Below are positions 28,404 through 36,987 of a stretch of DNA of 43,591 nt, piece after piece. Source of the DNA: an uncultured Hyphomicrobiales bacterium (lineage in GTDB: Bacteria; Pseudomonadota; Alphaproteobacteria; Rhizobiales; Beijerinckiaceae); contig CAISEY010000402.1 in NCBI GenBank assembly GCA_903884435.1, forward strand, positions 1-43,591, written 5' to 3'. Under the pieces are notes generated by a model that was not told the origin of the DNA, did no database searches, and saw only the letters and a program-made list of their open reading frames with translations. A program made the position numbers and the translations under genes. Positions within the stretch are counted from its first letter, which is position 1. Every line of letters begins with the position of its first letter.

Positions 28404-29280
28404 AAAGCCTCGCGGGATTGTCGACGAGAATCTTCCGGATCAGCGTCGCGTCGTAATCGACGTAGCGATACAGAAGCTCGACCGGCTCGGCGTCGTTCAT
28501 CATGCGTTTCGGCCATTGCGGATGCGGCCAGTCGGTGCCCCACACCGTGCGATCGGGCGCCGCTGCGATCAGCGCCGCGCCGAAGGGCACGGCGTCGTCC
28601 CAGCCCTTCTCCATCGGCGAATCGCGGTTGCCGTTCGAGGCCAGCAGCCACCAGTTCTGGTTCTTCAGCATTTCCAGCATGAACTTGACCGCCGGTTGAT
28701 CCAGCCCGCGGTCGAAATGAACATGCCCCATGTGCTCGATCATCATCGGCACGTCCTTCACGCGCCGCAGCATCGCCTCGTGTTCGATCAGATCGTCGGC
28801 GACGACGTGCAGACGCGCGTGCCAGCCGATTTCGCGCAAGCGGTCGAAGACGCGCTCCACCGCGTTCTTGCCGGGCGTCATCGTGAGATACTTGACGAAA
28901 TTGATGCGCGCCGCGTTGACGCCCGCCGCCGAGAGACGCGCGACTTCCGCGTCCGAGACCGTGTCGTCGAGATTGGCCGTGCCGCGATAGTTGGCGCGTT
29001 CCGGATGTTTTTCCAGCGTGTCGAGCAACAGGCGGTGATCGGAGCCGTAAATGGCGCTGTGCACGATCACGCCACGCTTGAAGCCGAGCGCCTCGTGAAC
29101 GCCGAGCGCGTGATCGAAGGTCGCGTCGATCGGAGGATAGGGCGGCGAGGGACGCGTGGGATAAAGCGCCGCGGGCGCGTAAATGTGAAACTGGCAATCG
29201 CAGCTTCCCGCGGGAGGCGCGGGCGATGGCATGCGCGGATCGCGATCCCACTCGAAAAAAGGTCCGGAACGCGCGGCCAT
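28387..29280 (-). CDS. Amidohydrolase-superfamily protein, 2-pyrone-4,6-dicarboxylate hydrolase-like
   Basis: MAARSGPFFEWDRDPRMPSPAPPAGSCDCQFHIYAPAALYPTRPSPPYPPIDATFDHALGVHEALGFKRGVIVHSAIYGSDHRLLLDTLEKHP...VWGTDWPHPQWPKRMMNDAEPVELLYRYVDYDATLIRKILVDNPARLYGF. Confidence 0.83.
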   Translation of the reverse strand: MAARSGPFFEWDRDPRMPSPAPPAGSCDCQFHIYAPAALYPTRPSPPYPPIDATFDHALGVHEALGFKRGVIVHSAIYGSDHRLLLDTLEKHPERANYRGTANLDDTVSDAEVARLSAAGVNAARINFVKYLTMTPGKNAVERVFDRLREIGWHARLHVVADDLIEHEAMLRRVKDVPMMIEHMGHVHFDRGLDQPAVKFMLEMLKNQNWWLLASNGNRDSPMEKGWDDAVPFGAALIAAAPDRTVWGTDWPHPQWPKRMMNDAEPVELLYRYVDYDATLIRKILVDNPARLYGFRD

Positions 29281-29316
29281 GTTTCCTCCCGACCGGCGGT
29301 CAGGCGCCGGAAATCC

Positions 29317-29358
29317 GCGAAAACTTGACCCGCGCTCCCGCTCAAGTCAAGTTTCCGC
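29317..29358. promoter_or_regulatory. Inverted repeat in divergent intergenic region (candidate operator)
   Basis: gcgaaaacttga - 18 nt - tcaagtttccgc; 11 of 12 positions complementary, between divergent amidohydrolase and ABC ATPase genes. Confidence 0.45.
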
Positions 29359-29393
29359 CCACGATAAAACAGGGCGGAGCGCGCGGTAACCGG

Positions 29394-30212
29394 ATGGTCG
29401 CGAAACTGACGATAGAAAATGTTTCGCACGCGTTCGGTTCGCCTGGCGGGCGTCGCGCCCTGCGCGTTCTCGACGACGTTTCGCTGTCGGTCGAGGCCGG
29501 CGAATTCATTTCCGTCATCGGCGCGAGCGGCTCCGGCAAGACGACGCTGCTGCGCGTCATCGCCGGGCTCGAATCGCCTTCCGCGGGCGCGGTGCTCGTC
29601 GATGGCGAGAAACGGTCCGGCCCCGGCGGCAAGATGGGCGTCGTGTTCCAGCGCGACTCGCTCTGGCCATGGCGTTCGGTGCTGGAAAACGCGACCTTCG
29701 GCCTCGAAATGCGCGGAGTGAACAAGGCGGAAGCCGGCGCGAAGGCGATGCGCTACATCGAGATGGTGGGCCTTGGCGGATTCGAGACCTGGTATCCACA
29801 CCAGCTTTCCGGCGGAATGCGCCAGCGCGTCAATCTCGCGCGCGCCCTGACGATCGAGCCGGACATTCTGCTGATGGACGAGCCCTTCGCCGCCCTCGAC
29901 GCGCAGACGCGCGAGATCATGCAGCTCGAACTGACGCGCGTCTGGCGCGACACGGGCAAGACGATTCTCTTCGTCACGCACCAGATCGACGAAGCGGTGT
30001 TCTTGTCGGACCGGGTCGTCACGCTCTCGGCGCGGCCTGGCGCGGTGCGCGCGACAACCGTTATCGACATTCCGAGGCCACGCGACCTGCGCACCAAGCG
30101 CACGCCCGAATTCCAGGCCTATGTCGGCGACCTCTGGGAGTTGATCGAGGCGGAAGTCATGAAGAGTTTCAACGCGCGCGCCCCGGCGGCGCCCGCGTCG
30201 ACAGGGAGCTGA
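29394..30212 (+). CDS. ABC transporter ATP-binding protein (NitT/TauT type)
   Basis: Walker A GASGSGKTT, LSGGMRQRVNLARAL, ILLMDEPFAALDAQTRE, VTHQIDEAVFLSDRVVTL. Confidence 0.95.
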   Translation: MVAKLTIENVSHAFGSPGGRRALRVLDDVSLSVEAGEFISVIGASGSGKTTLLRVIAGLESPSAGAVLVDGEKRSGPGGKMGVVFQRDSLWPWRSVLENATFGLEMRGVNKAEAGAKAMRYIEMVGLGGFETWYPHQLSGGMRQRVNLARALTIEPDILLMDEPFAALDAQTREIMQLELTRVWRDTGKTILFVTHQIDEAVFLSDRVVTLSARPGAVRATTVIDIPRPRDLRTKRTPEFQAYVGDLWELIEAEVMKSFNARAPAAPASTGS

Positions 30213-30214
30213 AC

Positions 30215-31267
30215 ATGCGTTTGTCCAAACACGCGGCCCGCGCGGGCGTCGTGCTCGCGTCCCTCCTGTCGCCTGCCGCCGCGTGCCGCGCGCAGGGCGA
30301 AATCCGCATGGGTTTTCTCTCGCAGGAAATCGCGCCGTTTTGCGTCAACACCGGCGCGGTGCATGAAGCTGAAATGTCGCCGTTCAGCCCCGAAAGCGGC
30401 GGCGTGAAACTCAAGAAAATCCTCGTCACCGTGTCGCAGGCGCCCGTGATGGTCAGCAACGGCGATCTCGACGTGGCCGAATGCGCCGGCCCCTCGGGCC
30501 TCGCGCAGGCCTGGAGCAAGGGCGGCAAGAACGCGGTCGTCGTTTTCGTCGGCTCCGCGAAACCGGCCTATGTGCTGATCGGCGGCAAGGGGATCAAGTC
30601 GCTCGCCGATCTCAGGGGCAAGGTCGTGGGCTCGCCGGGACCGCAATCCACCGCGACCGAGGCCAGTTCGCTCATTCTCCGTCATGGCGCGGGTCTGACG
30701 CAGGATCGTGACTACAAGCTTGTTTCCGCGGGCACGGGCGGCGCGCGCGCGGCGGCGATGGCGGCGGGCAAGATCGACGCGGTTCCGGTCTATCCGCCGT
30801 TCAGCTACCGAATGATCGACGATGGATTCAATCTCGTCGGCGACCAGGCCGATCACGTTCCGAAATACGCGTCCGGCACGATCGTCGCCAATCGCGCCTG
30901 GGCGACGAAAAACCCCGATCTTCTCGTCGCGCTGCTGAAAACCTTCCTGCGCACCGGCGAATGGTTGCGCGATCCCGGCAAGAAGGAGGAGGTCATCGCG
31001 CGGCTGGCGAAAACCGTCACCGAAGGGCCCGAGCCCATGGGCGCCGATCACGCGCGGCGTTTCTACAAGGACGTGATCGAGGCGGGCCGCGTCGCCTTCG
31101 ATGGATACGCCGACGAGGCCACGTTCCAGTCGAATCTCGACATCATGGTGGAGCGCGGCGTCATCGCGAAAGAGGACGCGCCGCCCGTGCGGGAGATCGT
31201 CGATTACACCTGGCTCAATCGCGCCCGGCGGGAGCTTGGCCTGCCGGAGATGCCGCCGATCAAATAA
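30215..31267 (+). CDS. ABC transporter substrate-binding protein
   Basis: MRLSKHAARAGVVLASLLSPAAACRAQGEIRMGFLSQEIAPFCVNTGAVHEAEMSPFSPESGGVKLKKILVTVSQAPVMVSNGDLDVAECAGPSGLAQAW...; directly downstream of the ATPase. Confidence 0.82.
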   Translation: MRLSKHAARAGVVLASLLSPAAACRAQGEIRMGFLSQEIAPFCVNTGAVHEAEMSPFSPESGGVKLKKILVTVSQAPVMVSNGDLDVAECAGPSGLAQAWSKGGKNAVVVFVGSAKPAYVLIGGKGIKSLADLRGKVVGSPGPQSTATEASSLILRHGAGLTQDRDYKLVSAGTGGARAAAMAAGKIDAVPVYPPFSYRMIDDGFNLVGDQADHVPKYASGTIVANRAWATKNPDLLVALLKTFLRTGEWLRDPGKKEEVIARLAKTVTEGPEPMGADHARRFYKDVIEAGRVAFDGYADEATFQSNLDIMVERGVIAKEDAPPVREIVDYTWLNRARRELGLPEMPPIK

Positions 31268-31363
31268 GCGAACGACACTTGCGCGAAGGCCCGAACTTTC
31301 CCATTTGTTTCCCGCGCGGCGCGCGCCGTCATTTCAGCGCCGGCGCCTGATCGGGAGACCTTC

Positions 31364-31774
31364 ATGACGGGGACCGCGAAGAACGGCGGCCAGAGCCTCA
31401 CCGGCGTCTGGCGGGGGCTCTATTCCTATCCGGGTCAGGGCGAGCCCGTTTCATTCGTCGCGACGCTGATCCAGTCGGGGAGCGCCATAAGCGGCGCGAC
31501 ACACGAGACCTGCGCCGTCTCGAACAGGCGGCGCGAAACCCTCGGCGCGTTCCTGTCCGGCGTCCGCGCCGGCGCCTCCGTGAACTTCGTCAAGAGTTAC
31601 GACGGTTCGGCCGGCTGGACCCATTCCGTCGCCTACGAAGGCGGGCTCAACGCCGACGCGACGGAAATCGACGGTCGCTGGAACATCGACGGGCGGCTCG
31701 CGGGCAAGTTCATGATGATCCGCGAGGCCGGCAAGGACATCGAGGTCCGGCGCGAGGTTCTGGAGAAAGCCTGA
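31364..31774 (+). CDS. Hypothetical protein (136 aa)
   Basis: Uninterrupted ORF MTGTAKNGGQSLTGVWRGLYSYPGQGEPVSFVATLIQSGSAISGATHETC...; family not recognised. Confidence 0.7.
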   Translation: MTGTAKNGGQSLTGVWRGLYSYPGQGEPVSFVATLIQSGSAISGATHETCAVSNRRRETLGAFLSGVRAGASVNFVKSYDGSAGWTHSVAYEGGLNADATEIDGRWNIDGRLAGKFMMIREAGKDIEVRREVLEKA

Positions 31775-31792
31775 CCGCCGGGCGCGCCGGCG

Positions 31793-31824
31793 CCCTTGAC
31801 ACTCCGCCCCGCGCCGCCGCATCC
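31793..31824 (+). promoter_or_regulatory. Putative promoter upstream of the OsmC-family gene
   Basis: CCCTTGACACTCCGCCCC (31793-31810) identical over 18 nt to the minus-strand thi promoter region; weak -10 candidate around 31819-31824. Confidence 0.4.
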
Positions 31825-31847
31825 ACTCGGGGGATACATTCCGGGAG

Positions 31848-32363
31848 ATGGAAATGGATGCCGCCGCACTTCGCGCCATGCAGGCGCCCTACAAGGATAA
31901 ATACAAGGACGCCCCCGACAGCGCCGTCATCACGCTGAAGGCGAGGGGCTCCATCGACGAATCGAAAATCGCCTGCAAGGTCGAGACCGGGCGCGCGCTC
32001 GCCGTCGCGGGCCTGCATCCGGCCACCGGCGGGTCGGGCGCGGAACTCTGCTCGGGCGACATGCTGCTCGAGGCGCTCGTCGCCTGCGCCGGCGTGACGC
32101 TGAAGGCGGTCGCCACCGCGCTGGACATTCCGCTGAAGGCGGGCGTCGTGAAGGCCGAGGGCGATCTGGATTTCCGCGGCACGCTCGGCGTCGCGAAGGA
32201 CGCGCCGGTCGGCTTCCGGGAAATCCGCCTTTCGTTCGACCTCGACACCGACGCGCCCCAGGAGAAGATCGACTCGCTGATCAAGCTCACCGAGCGCTAT
32301 TGCGTGATCTTCCAGACGCTCAACAAGCCGCCGAAACTGGCGCTGAACGTCACCCGCGTCTGA
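31848..32363 (+). CDS. OsmC-family protein
   Basis: ...GLHPATGGSGAELCSGDMLLEALVACAGVTLKAVATALDIPLKAGVVKAEGDLDFRGTLGVAKDAPVGFREIRLSFDLDTDAPQEKIDSLIKLTERYCVIFQTL; OsmC-type Cys pattern. Confidence 0.88.
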   Translation: MEMDAAALRAMQAPYKDKYKDAPDSAVITLKARGSIDESKIACKVETGRALAVAGLHPATGGSGAELCSGDMLLEALVACAGVTLKAVATALDIPLKAGVVKAEGDLDFRGTLGVAKDAPVGFREIRLSFDLDTDAPQEKIDSLIKLTERYCVIFQTLNKPPKLALNVTRV

Positions 32364-32376
32364 GCGGACCACCCGC

Positions 32377-32403
32377 GCCGGGGATCCGCCAACGGACCCC
32401 GGC
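32377..32403 (+). terminator. Hairpin downstream of the OsmC-family gene
   Basis: gccgggg-a-tccg-ccaa-cgga-ccccggc: 11 paired positions with one bulged A, 13 nt after the stop; no U-tract. Confidence 0.4.
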
Positions 32404-32445
32404 GAAGGATGCCATGGCCTTCGGGCCCGGAGCGCCCGACGCCCG

Positions 32446-33693
32446 ATGTCCCTTTTCTCATCCTCGCAGCCGGCCATCCGGGTCTGGCGTCACCGCAATT
32501 TCACGCTCTATGAAATTGGCATGACGCTCTATTCCGTCACGGGCTGGATGCAGCGCGTGGGAATCGGCTGGCTTGTCTGGGAACTCACCCATTCCACCGG
32601 CTGGCTTGGAATCGTCGCCGCCGCCGATCTCGGTCCGATGATCCTGATCGCTCCGCTGGCTGGCGCCGTCGCCGACCGGATGGATTCGTGGCGGCTAACC
32701 CGCCTGTCGCAATTCCTGCTGATGATGCAGGCGATCCTGCTGGCGGTGCTGATCTTCACCAACACGATGGGAATTTTCGCGCTCCTCGCGATTTCGATCT
32801 ATGGCGGCCTGCTCTATCCATTCGCCGGCGCGGCGCGCCAGACTCTGCTGCCTCGCACCGTGCCTTACGAGGAATTCGCGCCGGCGATCGCGCTCGATTC
32901 CGCGATGTTTCAGGTGGCGCGCTTCGTCGGCCCCGCGCTCGCCGCGCTGATGATCCCGGTTTTCGGCGTCGCCGGCGCCTTCGTGATCCACGCCTGCGGC
33001 TCGGTGTTTTTCCAGAGCGTCATCGCCATGCTGAGGCTTCCCGAACAGCAACGGCGCGCGCGCGGCCGCGGCAATCTCTTTCGCGACATCGGCGCGAGCT
33101 TCGCCTATGTCCGCGCCCATCCCGGCATTGGCCCGGTGTTCCTGCTGATGACGACGGCGTCGGTCTTCATCCGGCCGGTGCAGGACATGCTGCCCGGATT
33201 CGTCGGCGCGATTTATCACGGCGGGCCGCGCGATCTCGCCTGGCTCACCTCGGGCATCGGCGTCGGCGCGATGGCGAGCGCCACGAGCATCGCGGTGCGC
33301 GGCGGCGTCTCCGGCCTGACCATGCGGATATTCGGCGGCTTCGTCGGCCTCGCCCTCTCGACGCTGGCTCTGGTCGCGACGGAGAGTTTCCTCGCGGGCG
33401 TGATCAGCGCGGGCCTGCTCGGCTACACACTCAACACCATGTCGACGAGCACCCAGGCGCTGACGCAATCGGCGGTCGACAACGACATGCGCGGCCGGGT
33501 GATGAGCCTGTACCTGCTGATTTTCCGGGGCATGCCCGCCATCGGCTCGGTGCTCGCCGGCCACGCGGCGGAATTATATGGCCTGCGAGCCACCTTCGCC
33601 GCGGGCGCCGCCGTCTGCCTCGCCATCTGGCTCTACGCCATGCCGAAACGCCACGCGATCGCCCTGGCGATGGAGGGCCGGTTGACGCGCTGA
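32446..33693 (+). CDS. MFS transporter
   Basis: Multiple hydrophobic segments; WVWELTHSTGWLGIVAAADLGPMILIAPLAGAVADR-type region (WLVWELTHSTGWLGIV...AGAVADRMDSWRLTRLSQ). Confidence 0.85.
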   Translation: MSLFSSSQPAIRVWRHRNFTLYEIGMTLYSVTGWMQRVGIGWLVWELTHSTGWLGIVAAADLGPMILIAPLAGAVADRMDSWRLTRLSQFLLMMQAILLAVLIFTNTMGIFALLAISIYGGLLYPFAGAARQTLLPRTVPYEEFAPAIALDSAMFQVARFVGPALAALMIPVFGVAGAFVIHACGSVFFQSVIAMLRLPEQQRRARGRGNLFRDIGASFAYVRAHPGIGPVFLLMTTASVFIRPVQDMLPGFVGAIYHGGPRDLAWLTSGIGVGAMASATSIAVRGGVSGLTMRIFGGFVGLALSTLALVATESFLAGVISAGLLGYTLNTMSTSTQALTQSAVDNDMRGRVMSLYLLIFRGMPAIGSVLAGHAAELYGLRATFAAGAAVCLAIWLYAMPKRHAIALAMEGRLTR

Positions 33694-33703
33694 AAGGCTC
33701 GGC

Positions 33704-35347
33704 TCACCCCGCGAGCAGCGCCCGCCGCGCCGCGACGAGGCCGGCGGTGGCGGGATCGAGGCCGGCGAGCGGCCTCGTTCCATCCTCGACCGCCGGCGCG
33801 AGGCGAGTACACAATTCCTTGCCGAGTTCGACGCCCCATTGATCAAAGGCGTTGATGTCCCAGATAACCGATTGCGCGAAGACCTTGTGCTCGTAGAGCG
33901 CGATCAGCCGCCCCAGCGCGCGCGGCGTCAACGCCTTGTAGAGCAGCGTGGACGACGGACGGTTGCCCGGAAAAACCTTGTGCGGCGCGAGCGCCTCGAT
34001 GGCGGGCTTCGAAAGGCCTTGCGCCGCGAGGATTTTCTCGACCTCCGCGCGCGACCGGCCCAGCATCAGAGCCTCGCTTTGCGCGAAACAATTGGCGACG
34101 AGCAAGGCGTGATGGCGCGCGTCGGCCTCGACCGGTTCCCCCGCGACGAGGAAATCAACGGGAATCACGTCGGTTCCCTGGTGCAGCATCTGGAAAAACG
34201 CGTGCTGCCCGTTGGTGCCCGGCTCGCCCCAGATCACCGGCGCCGTGGCTATTCGCAACGGCGCGCCGGAGCGCGACACCGACTTGCCGTTCGATTCCAT
34301 GTCGAGTTGCTGCAAATAGGCGGGAAACCGCGCGAGGCGCTGATCGTAGGGGATCACCGCGTGGGCGGCGAAGCCCCAGACGTTGCGATACCAGACACCG
34401 AGGAGCGCCATCAGCACGGGAATGTTGTCCTGCAGCGGAGCCTCGCGGAAATGCGTGTCCACGTCCTGTCCGCCGCGCAGAAAATCATCGAAGCCCTCCG
34501 GCCCGATGGCGATCGCGAGCGCGGTTCCGATGGGCCCCCACATGGAATAGCGTCCGCCCACCCAGTCCCGGAAGCCGAACACGCGATCCGGACGGATGCC
34601 GAATTTCGCGACGAGATCGAGCTTCGTCGACACCGCCGCGAAATGATCGCCAACCGCCTTTTCGCCAAGGGCTTCGGCGACGCGCGCGCGCGCCGAAGCG
34701 GCGTTAGCCATGGTTTCCTGCGTGGTGAAGGTTTTGGAGGAGACGATGAACAGAGTCCGCGCGAGATCGAGACCCGCGAGCGTGTCGGCGATGTCCGCGC
34801 CGTCGACGTTGCTGATGAAATGCGCGCGCAGGCCTTTCCGTACGAAAGGCGAGAGCGCGCGGGCCGCCATGGCGGGACCGAGGTCGGAGCCGCCGATCCC
34901 GATATTGACGATGTCGCTGAAGGGCGCGCCCGTCGCGCCGCGGATCGCGCCTTCGCGCACCGCGCGGGCAAAGGCCTGGACCTTCGCCCGCTCGGCCTCG
35001 ACGTCCGGCATGACATCCACGCCATCTACCCGCAGGGGCCTTCCCGCGAGATTGCGAAGCGCCATGTGCATGGCGGCGCGATCCTCGGTGTTGTTGACGT
35101 GCTCGCCGGCGAACAGCGCGTCCCGGCGCTCCTCCAGTTTCGCGGCGCGGGCGAGCGCCAGAAGATGGGCCAGCGTCGCCTCCGTGACCCGGTGTTTCGA
35201 ATAGTCGAACGTCAGATCGTCGAGCCTCGCGCTGAATTTGCCGAACCGCGCGGGATCCTCGCGGAAGAGGTCGGCTATATCCCGGTGTCCGACATCGAGA
35301 CGATGCGCCTCAAGCGCGGCGAGGGCGGTGGCGACGGTGTGCGTCAT
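33704..35347 (-). CDS. pgi: Glucose-6-phosphate isomerase
   Basis: VNIGIGGSDLGPAMAARAL, FIVSSKTFTTQETMANA, GGRYSMWGPIGTALAIAIG, QLDMESNGKSV, WGEPGTNGQHAFFQMLHQGTDVIPVDF, WDINAFDQWGVELGKEL. Confidence 0.97.
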   Translation of the reverse strand: MTHTVATALAALEAHRLDVGHRDIADLFREDPARFGKFSARLDDLTFDYSKHRVTEATLAHLLALARAAKLEERRDALFAGEHVNNTEDRAAMHMALRNLAGRPLRVDGVDVMPDVEAERAKVQAFARAVREGAIRGATGAPFSDIVNIGIGGSDLGPAMAARALSPFVRKGLRAHFISNVDGADIADTLAGLDLARTLFIVSSKTFTTQETMANAASARARVAEALGEKAVGDHFAAVSTKLDLVAKFGIRPDRVFGFRDWVGGRYSMWGPIGTALAIAIGPEGFDDFLRGGQDVDTHFREAPLQDNIPVLMALLGVWYRNVWGFAAHAVIPYDQRLARFPAYLQQLDMESNGKSVSRSGAPLRIATAPVIWGEPGTNGQHAFFQMLHQGTDVIPVDFLVAGEPVEADARHHALLVANCFAQSEALMLGRSRAEVEKILAAQGLSKPAIEALAPHKVFPGNRPSSTLLYKALTPRALGRLIALYEHKVFAQSVIWDINAFDQWGVELGKELCTRLAPAVEDGTRPLAGLDPATAGLVAARRALLAG

Positions 35348-35517
35348 GACGAAGTCCCGGGCGAATCGACGTGGAAGCAGTCGGTCTTTCCTTCATAGGA
35401 CGCGGACGTTTCGGCTCGATTAAGGGCCTCGGGGGTCAATCACGACAACGCGATGTCGCAAATTCCCGAAAATCGTGTATCCTTGAGAGAGTTCTGCCTT
35501 CCAGACGGGCGCAATCC

Positions 35518-36936
35518 ATGATTTTCCGTACGACCACAGCAAGCGCGGCCCTGATCCTGTCGCTCGGCTGCGCCACCGCCCAAACCCCGGACCTTTTGTC
35601 GCCGAAACCGTTCAGCGGCGGCGCGCGGGCGCCAGCGCAACCGCCGGTCCTGGCTCCCGTCCCTTCAGCGGCGCCGCCAGCCGCGGCGCAGACGATGCCC
35701 GAACCCTTTTATCCGGTTCCCGGAGCGGCCGCGCCTGTTCCCGGAGCCGCCGCCGCCCAGCCCGCCGCGCCGAAGCCGAAAAAGCCCGCGCCTGTCGTCG
35801 TCCGGGAAACCGCCATCACCAATGACCCCACGCCAACCTTCGAGCCGCTAACTTTCTACACGACCGCCAAGGCCGCCGAGCGCTACGCCGCCATCGCAGA
35901 CAGTGGCGGCTGGCCGGTCGTGCCCGCCGGCGTCGGGCCCGGCTCCGCGGGCAAGGCCGTCGCCGCCCTGCGCCGCCGCCTCCAGGCGGAAGGCGATTTG
36001 CCCGCCGGATCGGACGGCGAGGCCTGGGGACCAGACCTCCCGGCCGCGATCAAGCGCTTTCAGGCCCGCATGGGCTTGCGCCAGACGGGCGCCATGACGC
36101 CGGGCACCCTGCGCGCCATGAACATTCCGGCGGCGACCCGCGTGCGGCAATTGCTGTCGAGCGCGCAACGCGTCGCCGGGACGAATTTTCCGTTCGGCGA
36201 GCGCTGGGTCGTCGTCAACATACCTTCGGCCGCGGCGGAGGCGATCGAAGGCGGCCAGGTGGTGCGCCGCTACACGGCCGTCGTGGGCGACATCACGCAT
36301 CGTTCGCCGGAGGTCATGACGCGCATCCAGGCGGTCAATCTCAACCCGACCTGGACGGTGCCGCAATCCATCATCAAGAGCGAAATCATCCCGAAAATGC
36401 GGAAGGATCCCGGCTATCTCAGCCGCGCGAAGATTCGCATTCTCGACGGGCGCGGCGAAGAGGTGAATCCTCGCGCCGTCGACTGGAACACCGACCGCGC
36501 CGTGAATTACACGCTGCGGCAGGATTCCGGCGCCGCCAACGCGCTCGGCAACATCCGCCTCAACATGCCCAACCAGCACGCGGTCTACATGCACGACACG
36601 CCCTCGAAAAAGGGCTTTTCCGGCGACTACCGCTTTCTTTCCCATGGCTGCGTGCGCGTCGAGGGCGTGTTCGACCTCGCGGCCTGGACGCTGGAGGGCA
36701 CGGCCGGAGCGCCCGCGGGCCGCTGGGATTCGCGCGCTCTTCAGGCGAAAGTCGCCACCAACGAGCGTATTGAACTCAAGCTCGCGAAACCTGTTCCCGT
36801 CATCTGGGTCTACATGACCGGCTGGGCCTCGAGCGATGGCACGGTGCATTTCCGCGACGATGTCTACGATGTCGACAAGATCGGGCTCAGCATGCGCGAG
36901 ACGGCGCCCGACCGCGCCGCCGGGACACAGTCCTGA
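35518..36936 (+). CDS. L,D-transpeptidase (YcbB-like) with peptidoglycan-binding domain
   Basis: Signal peptide, Pro/Ala-rich linker, PG-binding region AIKRFQARMGLRQTGAMTPGTLRAMN, YkuD motif HDTPSKKGFSGDYRFLSHGCVRVEGVFDLA. Confidence 0.92.
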   Translation: MIFRTTTASAALILSLGCATAQTPDLLSPKPFSGGARAPAQPPVLAPVPSAAPPAAAQTMPEPFYPVPGAAAPVPGAAAAQPAAPKPKKPAPVVVRETAITNDPTPTFEPLTFYTTAKAAERYAAIADSGGWPVVPAGVGPGSAGKAVAALRRRLQAEGDLPAGSDGEAWGPDLPAAIKRFQARMGLRQTGAMTPGTLRAMNIPAATRVRQLLSSAQRVAGTNFPFGERWVVVNIPSAAAEAIEGGQVVRRYTAVVGDITHRSPEVMTRIQAVNLNPTWTVPQSIIKSEIIPKMRKDPGYLSRAKIRILDGRGEEVNPRAVDWNTDRAVNYTLRQDSGAANALGNIRLNMPNQHAVYMHDTPSKKGFSGDYRFLSHGCVRVEGVFDLAAWTLEGTAGAPAGRWDSRALQAKVATNERIELKLAKPVPVIWVYMTGWASSDGTVHFRDDVYDVDKIGLSMRETAPDRAAGTQS

Positions 36937-36987
36937 CGGCGCCCTGCCCCCCGATTCCCGCCCGTCGAGCGGGCGAAGGCAAATCCG

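Noticed and set aside
35650-35800. Repeat-like Pro/Ala-rich stretch (PGAAAPVPGAAAAQPAA) in the L,D-transpeptidase
   Set aside because: Normal low-complexity periplasmic linker between signal peptide and catalytic region.
36957-36978. cgcccg-tcgag-cgggcg hairpin after the L,D-transpeptidase
   Set aside because: Only a 6-bp stem in GC-rich sequence with no U-tract; insufficient to call a terminator.
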